The position numbers and the translations under genes were made by a program. This document shows positions 11,324 to 24,067 of a stretch of DNA of 64,000 nucleotides, one piece after another (within the stretch, counting starts at the first letter, position 1; each line of letters begins with the position of its first letter). Source of the stretch: Lichtheimia corymbifera B2541 (Eukaryota > Mucoromycota > Mucoromycetes > Mucorales > Lichtheimiaceae); contig JNEU01001129.1 of NCBI GenBank assembly GCA_000697475.1, positions 1 through 64,000 of the forward strand, given 5' to 3'. The notes below the pieces were generated by a model, which did no database searches, was not told the origin of the DNA, and saw only the letters and a list, made by a program, of their open reading frames with translations.

Positions 11324-13222
11324 ATGTCACATTCACCAGCTCTGCTAAAAACTGCAGTGCTTCAAGCTACAAAGACCAATGGTGATGAATCACAAGCCGA
11401 ATTCTCCGAGGTATCGTCCTTGTCGTCCGAGCCTATTATCAGCAACAACAACAGCAGTAATGGCAGCAATGACATGATCACCACCACCATTGACTCGTCC
11501 ACCACTACAACCACCGTTCTATCAGAGGGTCGTCCAGCAGTAGAAAAGACGCAATCAACGTCCACCACCATTTCTGAATCACACACAACGAGCGCCCACC
11601 AGGTGCATAAGAAACGACGACTGCTGTTCAAAGCGCGTATGTCAAAGTTTGATATCTCCAATCCTGAAACATCGAGCGATCCATTCCGTGGCTTCTTCAC
11701 TTTGTTTTGGCTTGTGATGGCATTTTATGTCATTCAAACGGCTATTCGATGTTATGAACAAGAAGGGGTCATTCTCAGTCTTGGCTTTTTTCGATTATTC
11801 TCCAAGGATGGTCTTGCTTTACTCGTATCCGACATGACGATGGTGGCCACTACCATGTGCAGCGTTGTATTCTCAAAAATGCTTATGCTGGGGATCATTC
11901 ATTATGAGACAACGGGGTGGGTTATACAACACGTGTGTCAGACCGTGTTCCTGTTTTTCAATATTTATTGGACGTTTTGGCGGTAAGTGGGTGGGGAGGC
12001 ATGTGGATATGGCTTAGTAGAGGGAATATGTATGTTCATCATGTGAAATAGTGATTGGCCATGGGTTCAGTCAGGCTTCTTCACACTGCATACCATTGTC
12101 ATGATGATGAAAATGCACTCCTACACGGCTTTCAATGGCGAGCTGTCGATCAAGTATCGGCGTCTTAAATCCCTCAAGGAATACATCCCCAAATGGATTG
12201 CTGAGCACAAGGATGATCATGCCGACAACAACAACAAAGAGCTCGAAGCGATGGAATCAGAGGTGGCATTTCTTCAAGATGAATTGGTCCAAGGCAATGC
12301 ACGCTATCCAGATAATATCACCTTTGCCAACTACTTTGATTATCTTTTGGTGCCAAGCTTAGTATATTCCATGGAGTATCCAAGAACTGAAAAGTAAGTA
12401 GGCAATGCAATGCATGATGACAACGTGAATGTATATATTAACCTTGGTTATTTAGAATCAGGCCTTGGTATGTGTTTGAGAAAACAGTTGCAACCCTGGG
12501 TTCTTTTCTTTTGCTCTACATCACCACCGAGCGTTATATCCTACCCAAGTTGTATGATCCCAACACATCCGATCTACGCGTCAGCATCGAGTTGTTGCTT
12601 CCATTCATGACAAATTACCTCTTGATATTTTACATCATCTTTGAATGCATTCTCAATGGATTTGCTGAGATCAGCAGGTATGTGATTATATGAGGTGCAC
12701 CTCTCCAAATGCTGACAGCTGTTTGTGGTATGTAGATTTGCCGATAGAAACTTTTATGACGATTGGTGGAATAGGTAATGAAGGATAAAGTCTGTGAGTG
12801 GATGGATTGAAACTTATGGAGGCTATGATGGATATAGTATCACCTACGATGAGTTTGCTCGCAAGTGGAACAAGCCCGTGCACCACTGGTTACTGCGTCA
12901 TGTGTATGCCCAATCCATCGAGTCTTATCGTTTATCCAAGGCCAATGCGACCTTTGTTACATTTTTATTCTCGTCATGCCTTCACGAGCTGGTTCTGGTG
13001 ATTGTTACGCGACGTATCCGCATGTATTTATTTGTGCTGCAAATGTTGCAGCTTCCCTTGATCATGATCGGAAGACATCCGCTCATCCGCAAGTATTCCA
13101 TGGTCGGCAATATTGTGTTCTGGTTGAGCATGTTTGTGGGTCTTCCATTGTTGGCGATCCTTTATTGTAGAGAGGCCTTTTGGTCTGACGCTATCTTTGG
13201 CACACATATTCATTCCCAATAA
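11324..13222 (+). CDS. Sterol O-acyltransferase (ARE2/SOAT-type MBOAT enzyme)
   Basis: Five exons: 11324-11982, about 12051-12394, about 12457-12677, a short exon near 12737-12775, and 12826-13222. They join in frame, for example SRFADRNFYDDWWNSITYDEFARKWNKPVH across two introns. The enzyme esterifies sterols with fatty acyl-CoA in the ER for storage in lipid droplets. Visible hallmarks are the FYDDWWN motif, the MKMHSYTAFN block, the FARKWNKPVHHWLLRHVY block typical of fungal ARE enzymes, and the conserved His in FSSCLHELV expected to be catalytic. Multiple membrane helices are present, and the Ser/Thr-rich first 110 residues are likely cytosolic. DGAT1 is the nearest alternative, but the WNKPVH and HSYT context favours a sterol acyltransferase. 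Confidence 0.88.
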
Positions 13223-13656
13223 ACATCAGCATACGGCATCTTTTTTATGTTTCAAGCAATTTGTGTTTCATGACAACCATTCGTCACCATGTGGTGGACC
13301 CCAAAACCAATGTATTATTTAAACATATATAGAGAGAGAGCGAGGATTCACACACACCCCCATGCACCCACATTTATATATAAATAGATACCATGTATAT
13401 TCTGTAAAAGTTTCCCGCCAACAACACAAATGCCTGGTGCACACGTTAGAATACATTGTGTACGTGTAACGAGCACCCACTTGCTACTCCAGGGATCATA
13501 TGTTCACTTTTGTGATATCACACATTGCATCAGCTGAATGGTTTGACGTCTAAACATTTTTACTCTCTGTGAAGAAACACGAACATGGGGGTCGTATGCA
13601 AAAAGAAAAAAGGGGAATATAAAGAAAAAACAAGACTAATACATGTACAAAGGAGA

Positions 13657-13694
<38 letters not shown>

Positions 13695-13729
13695 AAAAGA
13701 TGCCAGGAGTAGTGAAGGATATAAAGTAG
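13223..13729. other. Convergent 3' region with microsatellite
   Basis: About 500 bases between convergent stops, AT-rich with short GA and CA runs and the GAAA array at its right end. No gene seen. Confidence 0.4.
13661..13696. repeat. (GAAA)n microsatellite
   Basis: About nine uninterrupted GAAA units just downstream of the samB/Mub1-like stop codon. Confidence 0.9.
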
Positions 13730-15505
13730 CTAATCGACTTCCATTAGGTCTCGTATCATTCTGTTTTCGGCTACATCCGCTTCAACCTCGGTAGAGGACC
13801 CTGATGCTGGGATGTTGTTATGGTGACTAGAGCGAGATCTGGGCCGACGCGGTTCTCGCCGAGATGGATGATCACCTAAGATAGGAGTGTGATGATGGTG
13901 ACGGTGATGATGATGATGATGGTCTTCTGTTTGAGAATCACTGCCATTATCTGCTGATGCATTTGCTGTAAATGAAAGTAGTGCAGAGCGATCAGGATCA
14001 TTGGGTGTCGTTGTTGCTGTTGTTCTGATATCACGACCTGCCATAGCATTGGGTACCGTGGGTGTTGTCGTGGTTGGTGCAAGATCACTTTGCCGCTCAT
14101 GAATCGGGATCGGTAAGACATCCGTGTTTGGACCGTGAAAAGGGGTAGTCGTAGTAGCTGTTGCTGTTTCCGCTGTTCCAGGTTGAGGAGCTCCTCCAGT
14201 ACCATCTACTACAGGTGCTGTTGTTGCGGTTGTTGTTGTTGTTGTGATGGTTGTGGTTGTTGTAGCTGTAGCTGTGGTTGTTGTGGTTGTAGTCGAAGTA
14301 CCATTGGATTGTTGTTGTTGCTGTTGAGATGTCGAATGTCGTTCTACGCACCACCATCGATGACCTTCCGCCCATGCTTTGGATTGGCATTGTTTAGAAC
14401 AATATTTTGCTTTACGACTAGATGAATGATGTAAGAACCCAATAGTGAATAGAATAACGAGGTTGATCTCTTACCATCGACGACATTTTGCAAATTCACG
14501 GGGATACCGCTCCCATTTGCCGCAATGCATATAAGCACACTGCCTGATACCACCTCGTGCTTCATCCTTCCTGCAGGCGTTGCGCATAATGACTCCTGCC
14601 CAGTACATGATGGGGTGGGGATGTATGCGGTGAGTGAACTTTTCAACGACAGAAAAGACGTTCTTGCGATGGTCATTGTGAAAAGATTGACGAATGTGTG
14701 GGTATTTGGATAGATAAGCCAATAATTGTAATGACAAGAGCACATCTTCTTCTCTGTTCAAGACCGCTTCTGCTGATAGACTGCTTAGTAATGGTATAGT
14801 CGATAAGGAGGGATCGATAGGTTTGGGCTTGGGCTTCGGACTGCGGGTGAGAAAAGTACGTCGTTTGGGTACCGCAAAAGGTCGTTGCGATGATACTTGT
14901 TGCTGCTGTTGCTGCTGAATAAATGGATGTGGCTGATCGACAGAACCGAAAAATCTCCGTGAAGGCGTAATAGGCATCGACCTTGATTGAGTGGGTACTG
15001 CAGGAAGTGACCATGCACTGGTTGTTGTCGTCGAATTGCTACCATGCTGCTGCTGCTGCTGTTGCTGCTGCTTAGTACGTTCGGGATCATCCTCAGTAAC
15101 CATATTGGAAGCCGCCCTTGTATGCTCCAATGCCCTCAGGAAGTTCTCGAGAATAGCAAGCACAACATGAACAGTGCCTGTTTCCACCACACGGCTTCGT
15201 ATGGCTTCGGTGCCACGCACACCCACATTGACAACGCTTTGGAATGCAAGCGACCATTTCCACATTGAATGTCGGTCTGTTTGTTGGCATGTTGCTAGAA
15301 TCTTGACCAGTCGTTCCAATCCACCATCTGCTGCAAGGATTTCTCGTATACGTGGTGATGTCGATGTCATGTATGCAAGGTGAGTAAGCGAGTTGACGAG
15401 GGGCAATGTTGCTGTGCAGTCGAGAGCCCGACGATCGTAAAGAGTTGACGAGATGACGACTGCAGCTCTGTTTTGAGCAGGGAAACTAAAGTTCGGTTCA
15501 CGCAT
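13730..15505 (-). CDS. samB/Mub1-type MYND-finger protein
   Basis: Two exons (15505 to about 14475, then about 14420 to 13730). The start MREPNFSFPAQNRAAVVISS, followed by TLYDRRALDCTATLPLVNSL and SPRIREILAADGGLERLV, closely follows the N-terminus of fungal samB/Mub1 proteins. Armadillo-like helices continue to about residue 300. The MYND finger spans the intron: CGKW and C-rich residues before it, then RKAKYCSKQCQSKAWAEGHRWWC after it. Mub1 works with the ubiquitin ligase Ubr2 in yeast, and samB affects morphogenesis in Aspergillus; the role here is inferred. The middle contains polyQ runs encoded by CAG repeats. The C-terminal 200 residues are extreme low complexity (Thr runs, His runs, Arg/Ser). 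Confidence 0.88.
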
Positions 15506-17323
15506 AGACGAGTAGCAGCCTTGAACAAGTACAAATGATGTTGTGTATGTGACGATAAGAGAGGGTGTGTACGTATCCGAAAAAATAAAGACTTTCTTGA
15601 GAAAGGAGTTGCAACAACGAGAAAAGAAAGAGAAAAGGCGATGGAAAGAGAACAGCAGGCAATACTCAAATCCCCGAAGATGACTTGGGGGTCCAACCCT
15701 TCGTTTTGGGGGCCCATGATCCACCTGAGGACACCTCGCCACTATAATGTGTATCACTTTTTTCCTCTCAATGTATTCCCTATTCTTTCTCGTTCTTTTA
15801 TATATAAAGTTATGACATATGTATTTCCCTTTATAAGAATATCCCTTGCATCTACTTGGTCGGGCTCCATTTGCTGCTTTTAGTAGTAGTAGTAGACAAC
15901 TCAACAACAACAACAAAATCTCAACCATCCAAAATCAGGGGCGCAACAAAGGAGCATCATACAATATCTCCTTCGACATTGTGTGGCGTGCGTACTATTA
16001 TTTTCCTATACGCCGCCCTTTGTTAACTACAACAATGCACCCATGATCATCTCTTTTATCATCTTTTTATTATCGCCGATTGCTGCATATCACTAAAAAA
16101 AACTTCACCTTACGCAAGTTCCAAAGTGGTAAACGCCAGAGTGTAACAAGCCCGTTGGGCGAAAACGCGTATCAGATGAGTATAGTGTCAACCACGCGGA
16201 TGGAAATGTGCTGGCGGAGAAGATAAACTTGACATCACGTGGTTACATGAAACAAGGTATATGATAGAGCCTCCCCCAACAAGAGAGATCGCCAAGCGCC
16301 ATTTTGCATACACATAGTATGTTTCTTTGACTATAACAGATACACCATAACGATATCCACAATGCTTCCAAATCATTGATGAGTGTAAGATAAGCTCGTA
16401 CGATAAGCCTGCGTGGAGGTGTTTATTTAGTTAGCTAGGTGATTGTAGCATTTATGCATCTAATGATAGACATTAGATTTTCGATAATGCTTATATATAC
16501 ATAAAGTCACCTTATTACTCGATTGTTATCAGCAAGGAGCAGACTACCTAGATGGCAGTCGATAGCAATTTATGGGATGATATCCCTCAATACAAAAGGT
16601 GGCTCTTCAATTCCAAAGTATTCATCAGACCAGCAGTAGGACCGCATCGTTCTCATCTCTTGCTCATTGTTGTGAGGGAAATTGGCGGATCAACTGATCC
16701 AGTGGATACCTTTAGAGTTGTTGAGTGCTATCTCTTATTCTAAGGGAGAACATCCCATCGCCTGGATGTGAGGTAATCAATTCTGTGATCGACTGCCTAT
16801 ACGTAATCGACACCTTCTTGAAGGGAGCACTAGTAGATGTCAGCGAAAGAAAGGTGAATCAAAGTCACGTGGAAAGAAGCTGTTCTCGATACGAATGCAC
16901 GTATCACTTAGATGACTGTGGATGTTTACAATTGATATATATATAATTTATTCATTCAGGATAATGATGGATCAAATGGATATAAATCAATAATATTAAT
17001 ATGTGCATGATGGCATGTTCTCCTGCAGCAGGCATCTCCTTTGTTCCAAACACGCCTACATGAATAACAAATCTTAATCCACTACTTTTGGGGGAGGGGT
17101 AAAAAACGACCAGTAGTGCAGGGACAGGTGAACTGGAATATGATAGAATGGATGGATGGGATGGGGAGGAGAAAAATGATACGCCACCTCTATCAAATTT
17201 CCTTTTGGCACGCGTCGTAACACAAACACATATCCTTTGTCCACCACTGGCTTTGTTTCCCTTTTTCCTCCTCTTCCTTTTCCAGTCGCTTTTCGTACAC
17301 TTCCTTCCACCCAGCTTGTCTTC
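15506..17323. other. Long intergenic region, no supported gene
   Basis: About 1.8 kb. A CT/GA-rich leader belongs to the samB-like gene (15530-15650, read on minus). A small frame at 16552-16743 (63 codons) shows no family signature. A CT-rich leader at 17265-17323 precedes the next gene. Confidence 0.4.
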
Positions 17324-18187
17324 ATGTCCTCCCTGAAGGCTTTTGGATTTCAGGTCCGGAAGGGAAAAACCAAAGATGCACAGTGGTCAGATTCCAGCAC
17401 ATGCACCAAAGCAGCAGATCACAACACCTTGCCATGGTTGGCACCATCCGCCAAACAACCTCCAGTAAAAGCCAAATCGACCATTGTCACCACAAAGAGT
17501 GCTTCCATTGAGCCTGTTTCCAAAAAGAAAGCAACCTCATCAGCTTCTAAATCGAATACCATTACGCGTTATTTTACGCGCACACCCACCACCACTGCCA
17601 CGCCACAACAACAAGGGATCTCCATGAAGAACGACACCACCAATGCCAATATTGACGCTGGCGAGGAGACGTGTCTATGTGTGGTGCGAAAGCGTATACC
17701 CATTACGTCAATATGGAGCACTCTTTTAGAAGAATACAGCTTCTCTGTTGATGATTCTGACGACCCCAGCGACGACGACTTTTATTACGGACATGTGGAA
17801 CAGCACAAGCGAGTTTGTTCAAGGGAGGACATGATGATGTTGGACACCGTAATGACAAGTATGGATCCAAGAGGCACCAGACGCAAGATACGCGATGACG
17901 ATGACGAGGATGATATGAATGGAACCAGCCAGGATAGGCGGCTACACAGCAGGAGTAAGATTAGCAAAACAGATCTCGTCTCGGCATTTCAACAGGTTCT
18001 GACCATGAATCCTCGTATCATTGGGGTACCAGTGACAAACATGCTAAAGGAAATGGAGCAAGAACAAGATGACCAAGACGATGATGATGAAGAAGAAGAT
18101 AGAACAAGAAATGTACGGAAACGAATGACTCAAGAAGAAGCAGCGACACTATTACAACTTATCACAGAAGAATTCTTGCTATATTAG
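17324..18187 (+). CDS. Acidic unknown protein with PIP-box-like motif
   Basis: Single-exon frame of about 287 residues from the ATG at 17324 (MSSLKAFGFQVRKGK). This start was chosen because the preceding 60 bases are a typical CT-rich leader; a longer frame begins at 17237. I do not recognise a family. The N-terminal third is basic and Ser/Thr/Lys-rich and includes SNTITRYFTRTP. That resembles a PCNA-interacting (PIP) motif, with the I-x-x-aromatic-aromatic core but Ser in place of the usual Gln. The centre carries acidic runs (DDSDDPSDDDF, RDDDDEDD) and the end has a conserved-looking helical segment (TDLVSAFQQVLTMNPRIIGVPV), then an acidic run and a hydrophobic terminal helix. A nuclear DNA-replication or repair accessory role is only a guess. 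Confidence 0.6.
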   Translation: MSSLKAFGFQVRKGKTKDAQWSDSSTCTKAADHNTLPWLAPSAKQPPVKAKSTIVTTKSASIEPVSKKKATSSASKSNTITRYFTRTPTTTATPQQQGISMKNDTTNANIDAGEETCLCVVRKRIPITSIWSTLLEEYSFSVDDSDDPSDDDFYYGHVEQHKRVCSREDMMMLDTVMTSMDPRGTRRKIRDDDDEDDMNGTSQDRRLHSRSKISKTDLVSAFQQVLTMNPRIIGVPVTNMLKEMEQEQDDQDDDDEEEDRTRNVRKRMTQEEAATLLQLITEEFLLY

Positions 18188-18423
18188 ACTGTATAAGGCA
18201 GGATAGTTCGTCCCAATGTATATATATATAAACTTTGGATGTGCCATGTGTATGTATTTGCGACAAAAAAGATGCATAATGTGATATATATATACGAGTG
18301 TGAGTGAGTGAGTGATGGATGTGTTTGTGTTTGTGTGTGCATGTGTTGTGTGATGTACAAAAGATGCTCTCCTTTTTTTTTTTCTTGCTTTGGTATGTTG
18401 TTGTATGGTTAATGCATAGTTTC

Positions 18424-19732
18424 TTAAAACTTGAATCCCCAGATCTCAAGCGCCAAACACTCAAAAGTTGTATGATCGGCAAGCGGCTCATTCTCAAACG
18501 TGGCACATGGCTCGGTGTGCCCATGCAACAAATCTCCATTAAGCCAAAGACCCACTTTGCCATCCCTACATGTAAGACAAAGAATGTGTGAATGAAAACA
18601 ACAATGGAGCTTTCACATGACATTGTGCTTGCTTACCCTCCTCCCAATGAGAGATAATTGCGATCAGAGTATATCAGGTAATCATTTTTACCCGCCCACC
18701 GATAAACAAGAGGCCGAGGATTTCCCGACTGCATATCCATTCTCCAAAGGAAACTACGTCAACAAGAGGCAAAGATGTGAGTAAATATGAATGCAGGAGG
18801 TGGTATAAGGGACAAGTAGGTGTCATTCACAAACACTACTCACCATTCGCCGGAGCCATAGTACCGCGACTCCATATGTAATGTCTCGGAAAGGTAGCCT
18901 CCAAAAATCTTTTTGCCAGAAATAAATGTGAGCATTGATATTCTCAGCCTTGGATGTGGCGGTATTTACCTCTTCATCCGTTGTTTGGATCACGAGCAAA
19001 CAAGGGCCCAAATGTTTTTGGACATTATAAAACAGTGTCTGTAAGCTCGAGCCATGTTGATCCATGCTATACAGCAGACGCCATTCATGTGCCACAGACA
19101 GCCGACGTGGTAAAAAGAGTCGAAGCTATAGTAGAGATGCATTTTGCATGATCAGCCTACATCATCCTAAAGGATAAGAATATTCTGCATTATCGTCTTA
19201 CAGTCTCAGCCATGCGTGTATCTAAACAAGACATGGTGTTGGCATCACGTTGCGTCAATTTGACAGGGCGATACTGCACAATGTCGTGAGTTGTTTTTCG
19301 AGTAACAAGGGGGCGTCGGTTTTTATCATTGTGAGCATCTTTTTGGCGCCCAATTCCATGTCGATGTTTGTTTTCATCCTCTCCATCTTCATCACTACTA
19401 CCACTACTAGCACTAATGAGAGAGTTGAGAATGGATGCTGTGGTGCTGCTTCGCTTGAGTTTTTTACGCCGAGTCTTGTCTTGTTGCAATAAATGCCGAG
19501 AGAGATTGGAAGATGATGTACGAGGACGGCGACACAAACTTGAATTGCCAGAACCATCAGATTGCTCATCCTTTTCGGATGGCGGCGATTCAGCATCATC
19601 ATAGGTGGTCGTGGATGTGTTAAAGTAATAGAAATCGGTGCATTGAATGGGGCTTGTGTCAAGGACAACATTATGCGCATCATTCACTGATGGGAACAAA
19701 AGACAAGGTAGAGCTTCAACGGCTTTCATCAT
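18424..19732 (-). CDS. OXR1-type TLDc-domain protein
   Basis: Five exons join. The N-terminal about 180 residues are Ser/Arg-rich and disordered. The TLDc domain follows, with LPRRLSVAHEWRLLYSMDQHGSSLQTL, then IFGGYLSETLHMESRYYGSGE, FLWRMD, NDYLIYSDRNYLSLGGG, DGKVGLWLNGDLLHG and the family ending ECLALEIWGFKF before the stop at 18424. All are diagnostic, in the right order, and the WGF ending is characteristic of OXR1. TLDc proteins protect against oxidative stress and regulate the V-ATPase. Frames shift across each intron, so no single open frame shows the domain. The gene converges with the unknown acidic gene, leaving about 240 bases. Confidence 0.9.
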
Positions 19733-20357
19733 GGCGTTTCAAAAAAATAGAGAAAAGAAAGAACTCCAAAAATGAGGAAATCTGAAAAAATCTCACTTGC
19801 ATTTTGTACCCCCCACTCTCTTTCAGCCCACTTGCTTGCTTTGCTTTCCAAAGCTCTGGAAGCCAATCGCTTTCCGTCGTGGGAAACACATACAAAAGCA
19901 CAGACCCACATGTACGGCGTTGTGAATCGCATTAAGCCAGCCTTGAACAACCGCCCATCATCAGCTTATCCATACGGCTTCATCCATTACCATGGACCCA
20001 ATAATAAGAATGAACAACATTTGCATTGACCGACATGCATGTGGCATTCGAAAGGATGGTTGCACAATGGTGCAAACGTGCACTTGAAGGCCTAGGTCGC
20101 TTGTTCTTTCTTTTCATAAAAGGTAACTACCGCGATAGTAGATCACGTAGTATTTGTTGACCAATCCGATTAAAATGAATCTCACGCCAGAAGCTAGAAA
20201 GTTGCTAGATTTGGTGTTTTATCACAACCACCACATGCTTCTCTTTTACAACCGGTGCATGTGGCAATGGTTGTCCCGATCCGAGAAGGTGGAGTCAGGT
20301 GTATGTCTTGCCTGTCGTTGCCCAAAAGGCAGCAAACATGGGTGTAACGCTACACAT

Positions 20358-20376
20358 ACACACACACACACACACA
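20358..20376. repeat. (CA)n microsatellite
   Basis: A short run of alternating AC, about nine units. Confidence 0.8.
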
Positions 20377-21722
20377 AAATCTACTAGCTTCCATGCTTCA
20401 AGAGAAATTGTTGTGTGAGCAGAAAGAATGCATTTTGATCCTCTTACATCTGCATCGTGACACCAGCCTTTGTCTAGAACATCGACAAACTGAAAGATGG
20501 CTGTTGCAGCGGGAGGTCGGGAACCGAGGATCGCTTGTGCAGCTCATGAGATCCCCATGACATACAAACCATGGATGGCTGGGTTGTTTATACGTTGCTG
20601 TGCATTGTTGTCGGCTATTAATGTTTGCGCTATTATCGGTGTGGTGCGTGTTCGCCATTGAAAACAGCCGCATCTTACACCCACATACATACGCTCGCTA
20701 GTCGGTCCGTTATAACCGATCGACACCGTAAAATATGCATGCATCGTTGTTATCCAGATATTCTATGTTTTCCATGCTGCAAGCAAAAAATAGCGACTCC
20801 TGCGTATTGACACTAGCTTGCAGCCTTCTTTCCGTGGAGTGTAATTTACGGCGTAAGGAGCCCTGGTTTCATGATGTTTAGAGGCTACTCCTAATATAGA
20901 ACACCGTTTGATCTTGTGGTCTATTTTACTGTAAGAAGGCAAACATGCTATATTCTTGCAACACAAATTTTCATTTCAAGCAGCTTGTCATGGTTACACT
21001 TTATGCAATCCTCAATCCATTTCCAAATATTCTTTTGCTATATGCTTTATTCAGGTAATGCAGCTCATGTGCATGGTCTAACTGATTGACAATGTTTCGT
21101 TAAGAAGGCTACGGATAACACATATACAATCAACAACGCCCATGCGACCCAAACAACTCGGCTTTGGTCGTGCGTCATAGTAATATCGCTGAACGAATTC
21201 TGTTTGTCAACAATGATTGGTTACACAGGCCCTCTTTCTTTGTATTTTCATACGCTTTATACTCTTTGTTTGTTTGTTTCATAATTGCGGTGGTGATGCA
21301 CATCTTAAACCTTCAGTTGCTGCATCTTGTCAATGAGCGTTTTTGCTAATCTGGATATATTAGCCATTTTCATGTCATAGGGCCGTTAGATTCTCATATC
21401 ACAAGGCATGATTGTATATTCGCAGGATTCATTTTTCTCTTAAAGTAACAAGTTATTATGAGGGCAGTCTAGCAGGGTGTGTGATGCTAGAAGCATCATA
21501 AAACGATCTAGAAGTATCCATCATCCATCATTGGAATCTGCATTGGAGAGAGACCATGCAAGGAAACAAGCAACGAATTTGGAAAAGAAATTATGATGAA
21601 GGAAACGAACAATGACATTTTTATTCATTGAGAATATTGATAGGAGGTGAGCTCTTTGTTCTTGTCCATGATTCATTGTAGCAGTAGCAGCATTTGAGCG
21701 ATGGCAATGAATGATGGCTGGT

Positions 21723-21730
21723 TGACGTCA
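21723..21730. promoter_or_regulatory. CRE-type palindrome TGACGTCA
   Basis: A perfect 8-base TGACGTCA lies about 160 bases upstream of the NDUFS7 start, a typical location for a bZIP (CREB/ATF-like) site. Function is inferred from sequence only. Confidence 0.4.
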
Positions 21731-21889
21731 GCTTCCGATGGCGGGGCCAGAAATCTTACACCACGGTAAGCCTATCAGTGAAAAAACACGCCCAGTTGTT
21801 GTTGAGTCTGAGGACAAGTGTATTCAAGCCTCTTCTTTTCCTTAATACCTTAATCCCTCCCTACTCTTTTCGCCCATTTACCTTCCATA

Positions 21890-22871
21890 ATGGCAATGAC
21901 GGCACTTGGATTGCATGCTGCTAAGCGTGCTATGAGTAAGCTTTCCAACGACCCTTGATTTCACGATACGAAGCACCCATTGTCGACATGTCAACTGAAT
22001 TCGACGTCTCTTTCTCTCTGTATAGCCACCACAATCGCTCCTCAGGCACTTTCAGTATCGAAGCGTGCTATGTCGACTGAAGTCACCAGAAAGATCGACG
22101 ACGTGAAGGAGATCGCACTTAAGCCTAACAACAGTGCAGGTTAGCAACAGCCAATAATGACATATGAAACCAGCAATTCACACGCATATCATTCGCCATT
22201 AGAATACGTTCTTTCGACTGTCGATCGTGTTGTCGCTTGGGCCCGTGAGGGTTCTTTCTGGCCTGTTACTTTTGGTTTGGCTTGCTGCGCTGTGGTAAAT
22301 TTCTTTAACGATGCATGTGCAACATACACTCGGCAAGGGAATACTGAAGGTATACATGTCATTAGGAAATGATGCATTGTTCTACTCCTCGTTACGATCA
22401 GGATCGTCTTGGTATTATTTTCCGTGCTACTCCTCGTCAATCTGATGTCATGATCGTTGCTGGTACTCTCACCAACAAGATGGCTCCTGCTCTTCGAAAG
22501 GTTTATGATCAGGTAAGATGTGGCAATTGGATAGGAAGGATAAAGGATCACTAAAGCGAACATTGGTTGTTTGTAGATGCCCGAACCTCGCTGGGTCATT
22601 TCTATGGGCAGTTGTGCCAATGGTGGTGGTTATTATCACTACTCATACTCTGTCGTCCGTGGTTGTGATCGTATTGTCCCTGTTGATGTCTACGTCCCCG
22701 GCTGCCCTCCCACTGCTGAGGCATTGCTTTATGGTATCTTCCAACTCCAACGCAAGATGAGAAGAGTAAGTATGGAAATTGAAAGACGAATATACTCGGG
22801 CCATATGGTTAACTCGGTTCTTTTTTACTTGATTGCAGACCAAGATCACCCAGCTTTGGTACAGAAAGTAG
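21890..22871 (+). CDS. NDUFS7: Mitochondrial complex I 20 kDa subunit (PSST/NDUFS7)
   Basis: Six exons join to a protein of about 200 residues. It starts [15 protein letters not shown], a mitochondrial targeting-like peptide; an intron at about 22140-22199 joins NNSA to [13 protein letters not shown]. The core contains [12 protein letters not shown] (the Cys pair spanning an intron at about 22294-22368), [21 protein letters not shown] and [10 protein letters not shown]. These supply the four Cys that ligate iron-sulfur cluster N2, the last cluster before ubiquinone. The end, [15 protein letters not shown], comes from the final exon, with the stop at 22869-22871. This is a highly conserved nuclear-encoded subunit of respiratory NADH dehydrogenase in the mitochondrial inner membrane. 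Confidence 0.95.
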
Positions 22872-24067
22872 ATTTATCCACAAGTACAGCAAATAAACGA
22901 GAATATCTTTGTCAGCATATATGCGCATTCATCTGATGTAATTGCTGGATCCACATGTAGTGCGACAGAAATGATGATGCAACCATAATCGATTGAATCC
23001 ACCCACTTTATTAGGCTAGTAGACGACTTTATTGGCTTCTTGTAGGAAAACGAAACCACCATGTACGGATTGGTCAACAAGCTCACAACTAAGCATTACG
23101 AACCTATACTTAGATACATAGCCCCACCGCTGTTTTCTTTGTGATTAGAATAAAGGGCACATTAGACCAAGATTGGTGGCTCATTCATCCTTAAATTACT
23201 CTTTGACAATGGAAGACTCGGCAATAAAAGTGTACTGACATCATCTGGAGGCTATCATCCATTCATATCTCAAATCCAGAGCTTGAATTACTATGTAATG
23301 CAGAGATGAAGTAACGCATCTTTTTATATAACGACTTTGCTAATTATGGTGGCTCCCCATTATCTGGGTACCAATCACTTGCATTTCGCTGTCAGGGAAC
23401 AAGGTTACCTAAGGAGAAGAGCACACTCTGATATGTAGATGATGACGAATTCGGTTATCGCTCAACCTTCCTCATAGAAGTAACCGGTGACTTTGGTGTC
23501 ATAGTGCATTCCTCTACCGTTTTGATCCTGCGTATGATTTTGCTTTGTTCTATTCGTCTTAGATCATAGCTGGGATGAATGGAATATCCCAGTGATTGCC
23601 AGCTAATCAATTGATTCCATTGTCAAACGGATCCAATTGGATGCTATCAGGATGAAATCATATGCTCTCTAAGGATCGTCTCATCATTATTGGGTTGTCA
23701 TCATCGAATCTGAAGCTGCTTGATGTTCCGTGAAATCAGCAAAGCCTAGGATATTAGATGCAACATCAACAACCCCACATATGTATTCAATTGAGCAAAT
23801 ACTACACTACCAGATGATTTTAAAAAGAGATTCTCAATAGCCATGAGTGACTAAGAAATGCTACAAAAGATGTTTGCTAATCAGAGAGAAAATATTATCA
23901 AAGGCGAAGAGATGTATAGTTTATTCAATAAAAGTAATTGAGCTGCTAGGGGCGTAGGGATCAATAAATTATCTATGCGAGCTGTACAAAACATTGACCA
24001 CCGCACGTATTTCTGAGACCGCAGTCATCTGGCAGCCTTCATACACTTCTTTTTTCCACTTGAGATC
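22872..24067. other. Intergenic, no gene seen
   Basis: About 1.2 kb, AT-rich, with stops frequent in all frames. No repeats shared with the repeat island were seen. A short CT-rich leader precedes the SF3A1 start. Confidence 0.4.

Larger units (their letters stand above)
19733..21889. other. Long intergenic region, no supported gene
   Basis: About 2.2 kb without a frame showing family signatures or consistent exon joins. Contains a CA microsatellite near 20358-20376 and a CRE-like site near its right end. Confidence 0.4.

Noticed and set aside
11324..13222. DGAT1 identity for the MBOAT gene
   Set aside because: The WNKPVHHWLLRHVY and MKMHSYTAFN blocks match the fungal sterol acyltransferase (ARE) group better, though substrate remains untested.
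13661..13696. GAAA array as a telomere-like or origin element
   Set aside because: A simple microsatellite in a 3' region; no telomeric heptamer or further repeats nearby.
14135..14425. Cys-rich plus-strand frame that resembles a metallothionein-like protein
   Set aside because: It is antisense to the Thr/Gln-rich tail of the samB/Mub1 gene; the Cys come from reading the low-complexity codons backwards.
16552..16743. Possible small gene
   Set aside because: 63 codons without motif, splice partner or convincing promoter; AT-rich surroundings.
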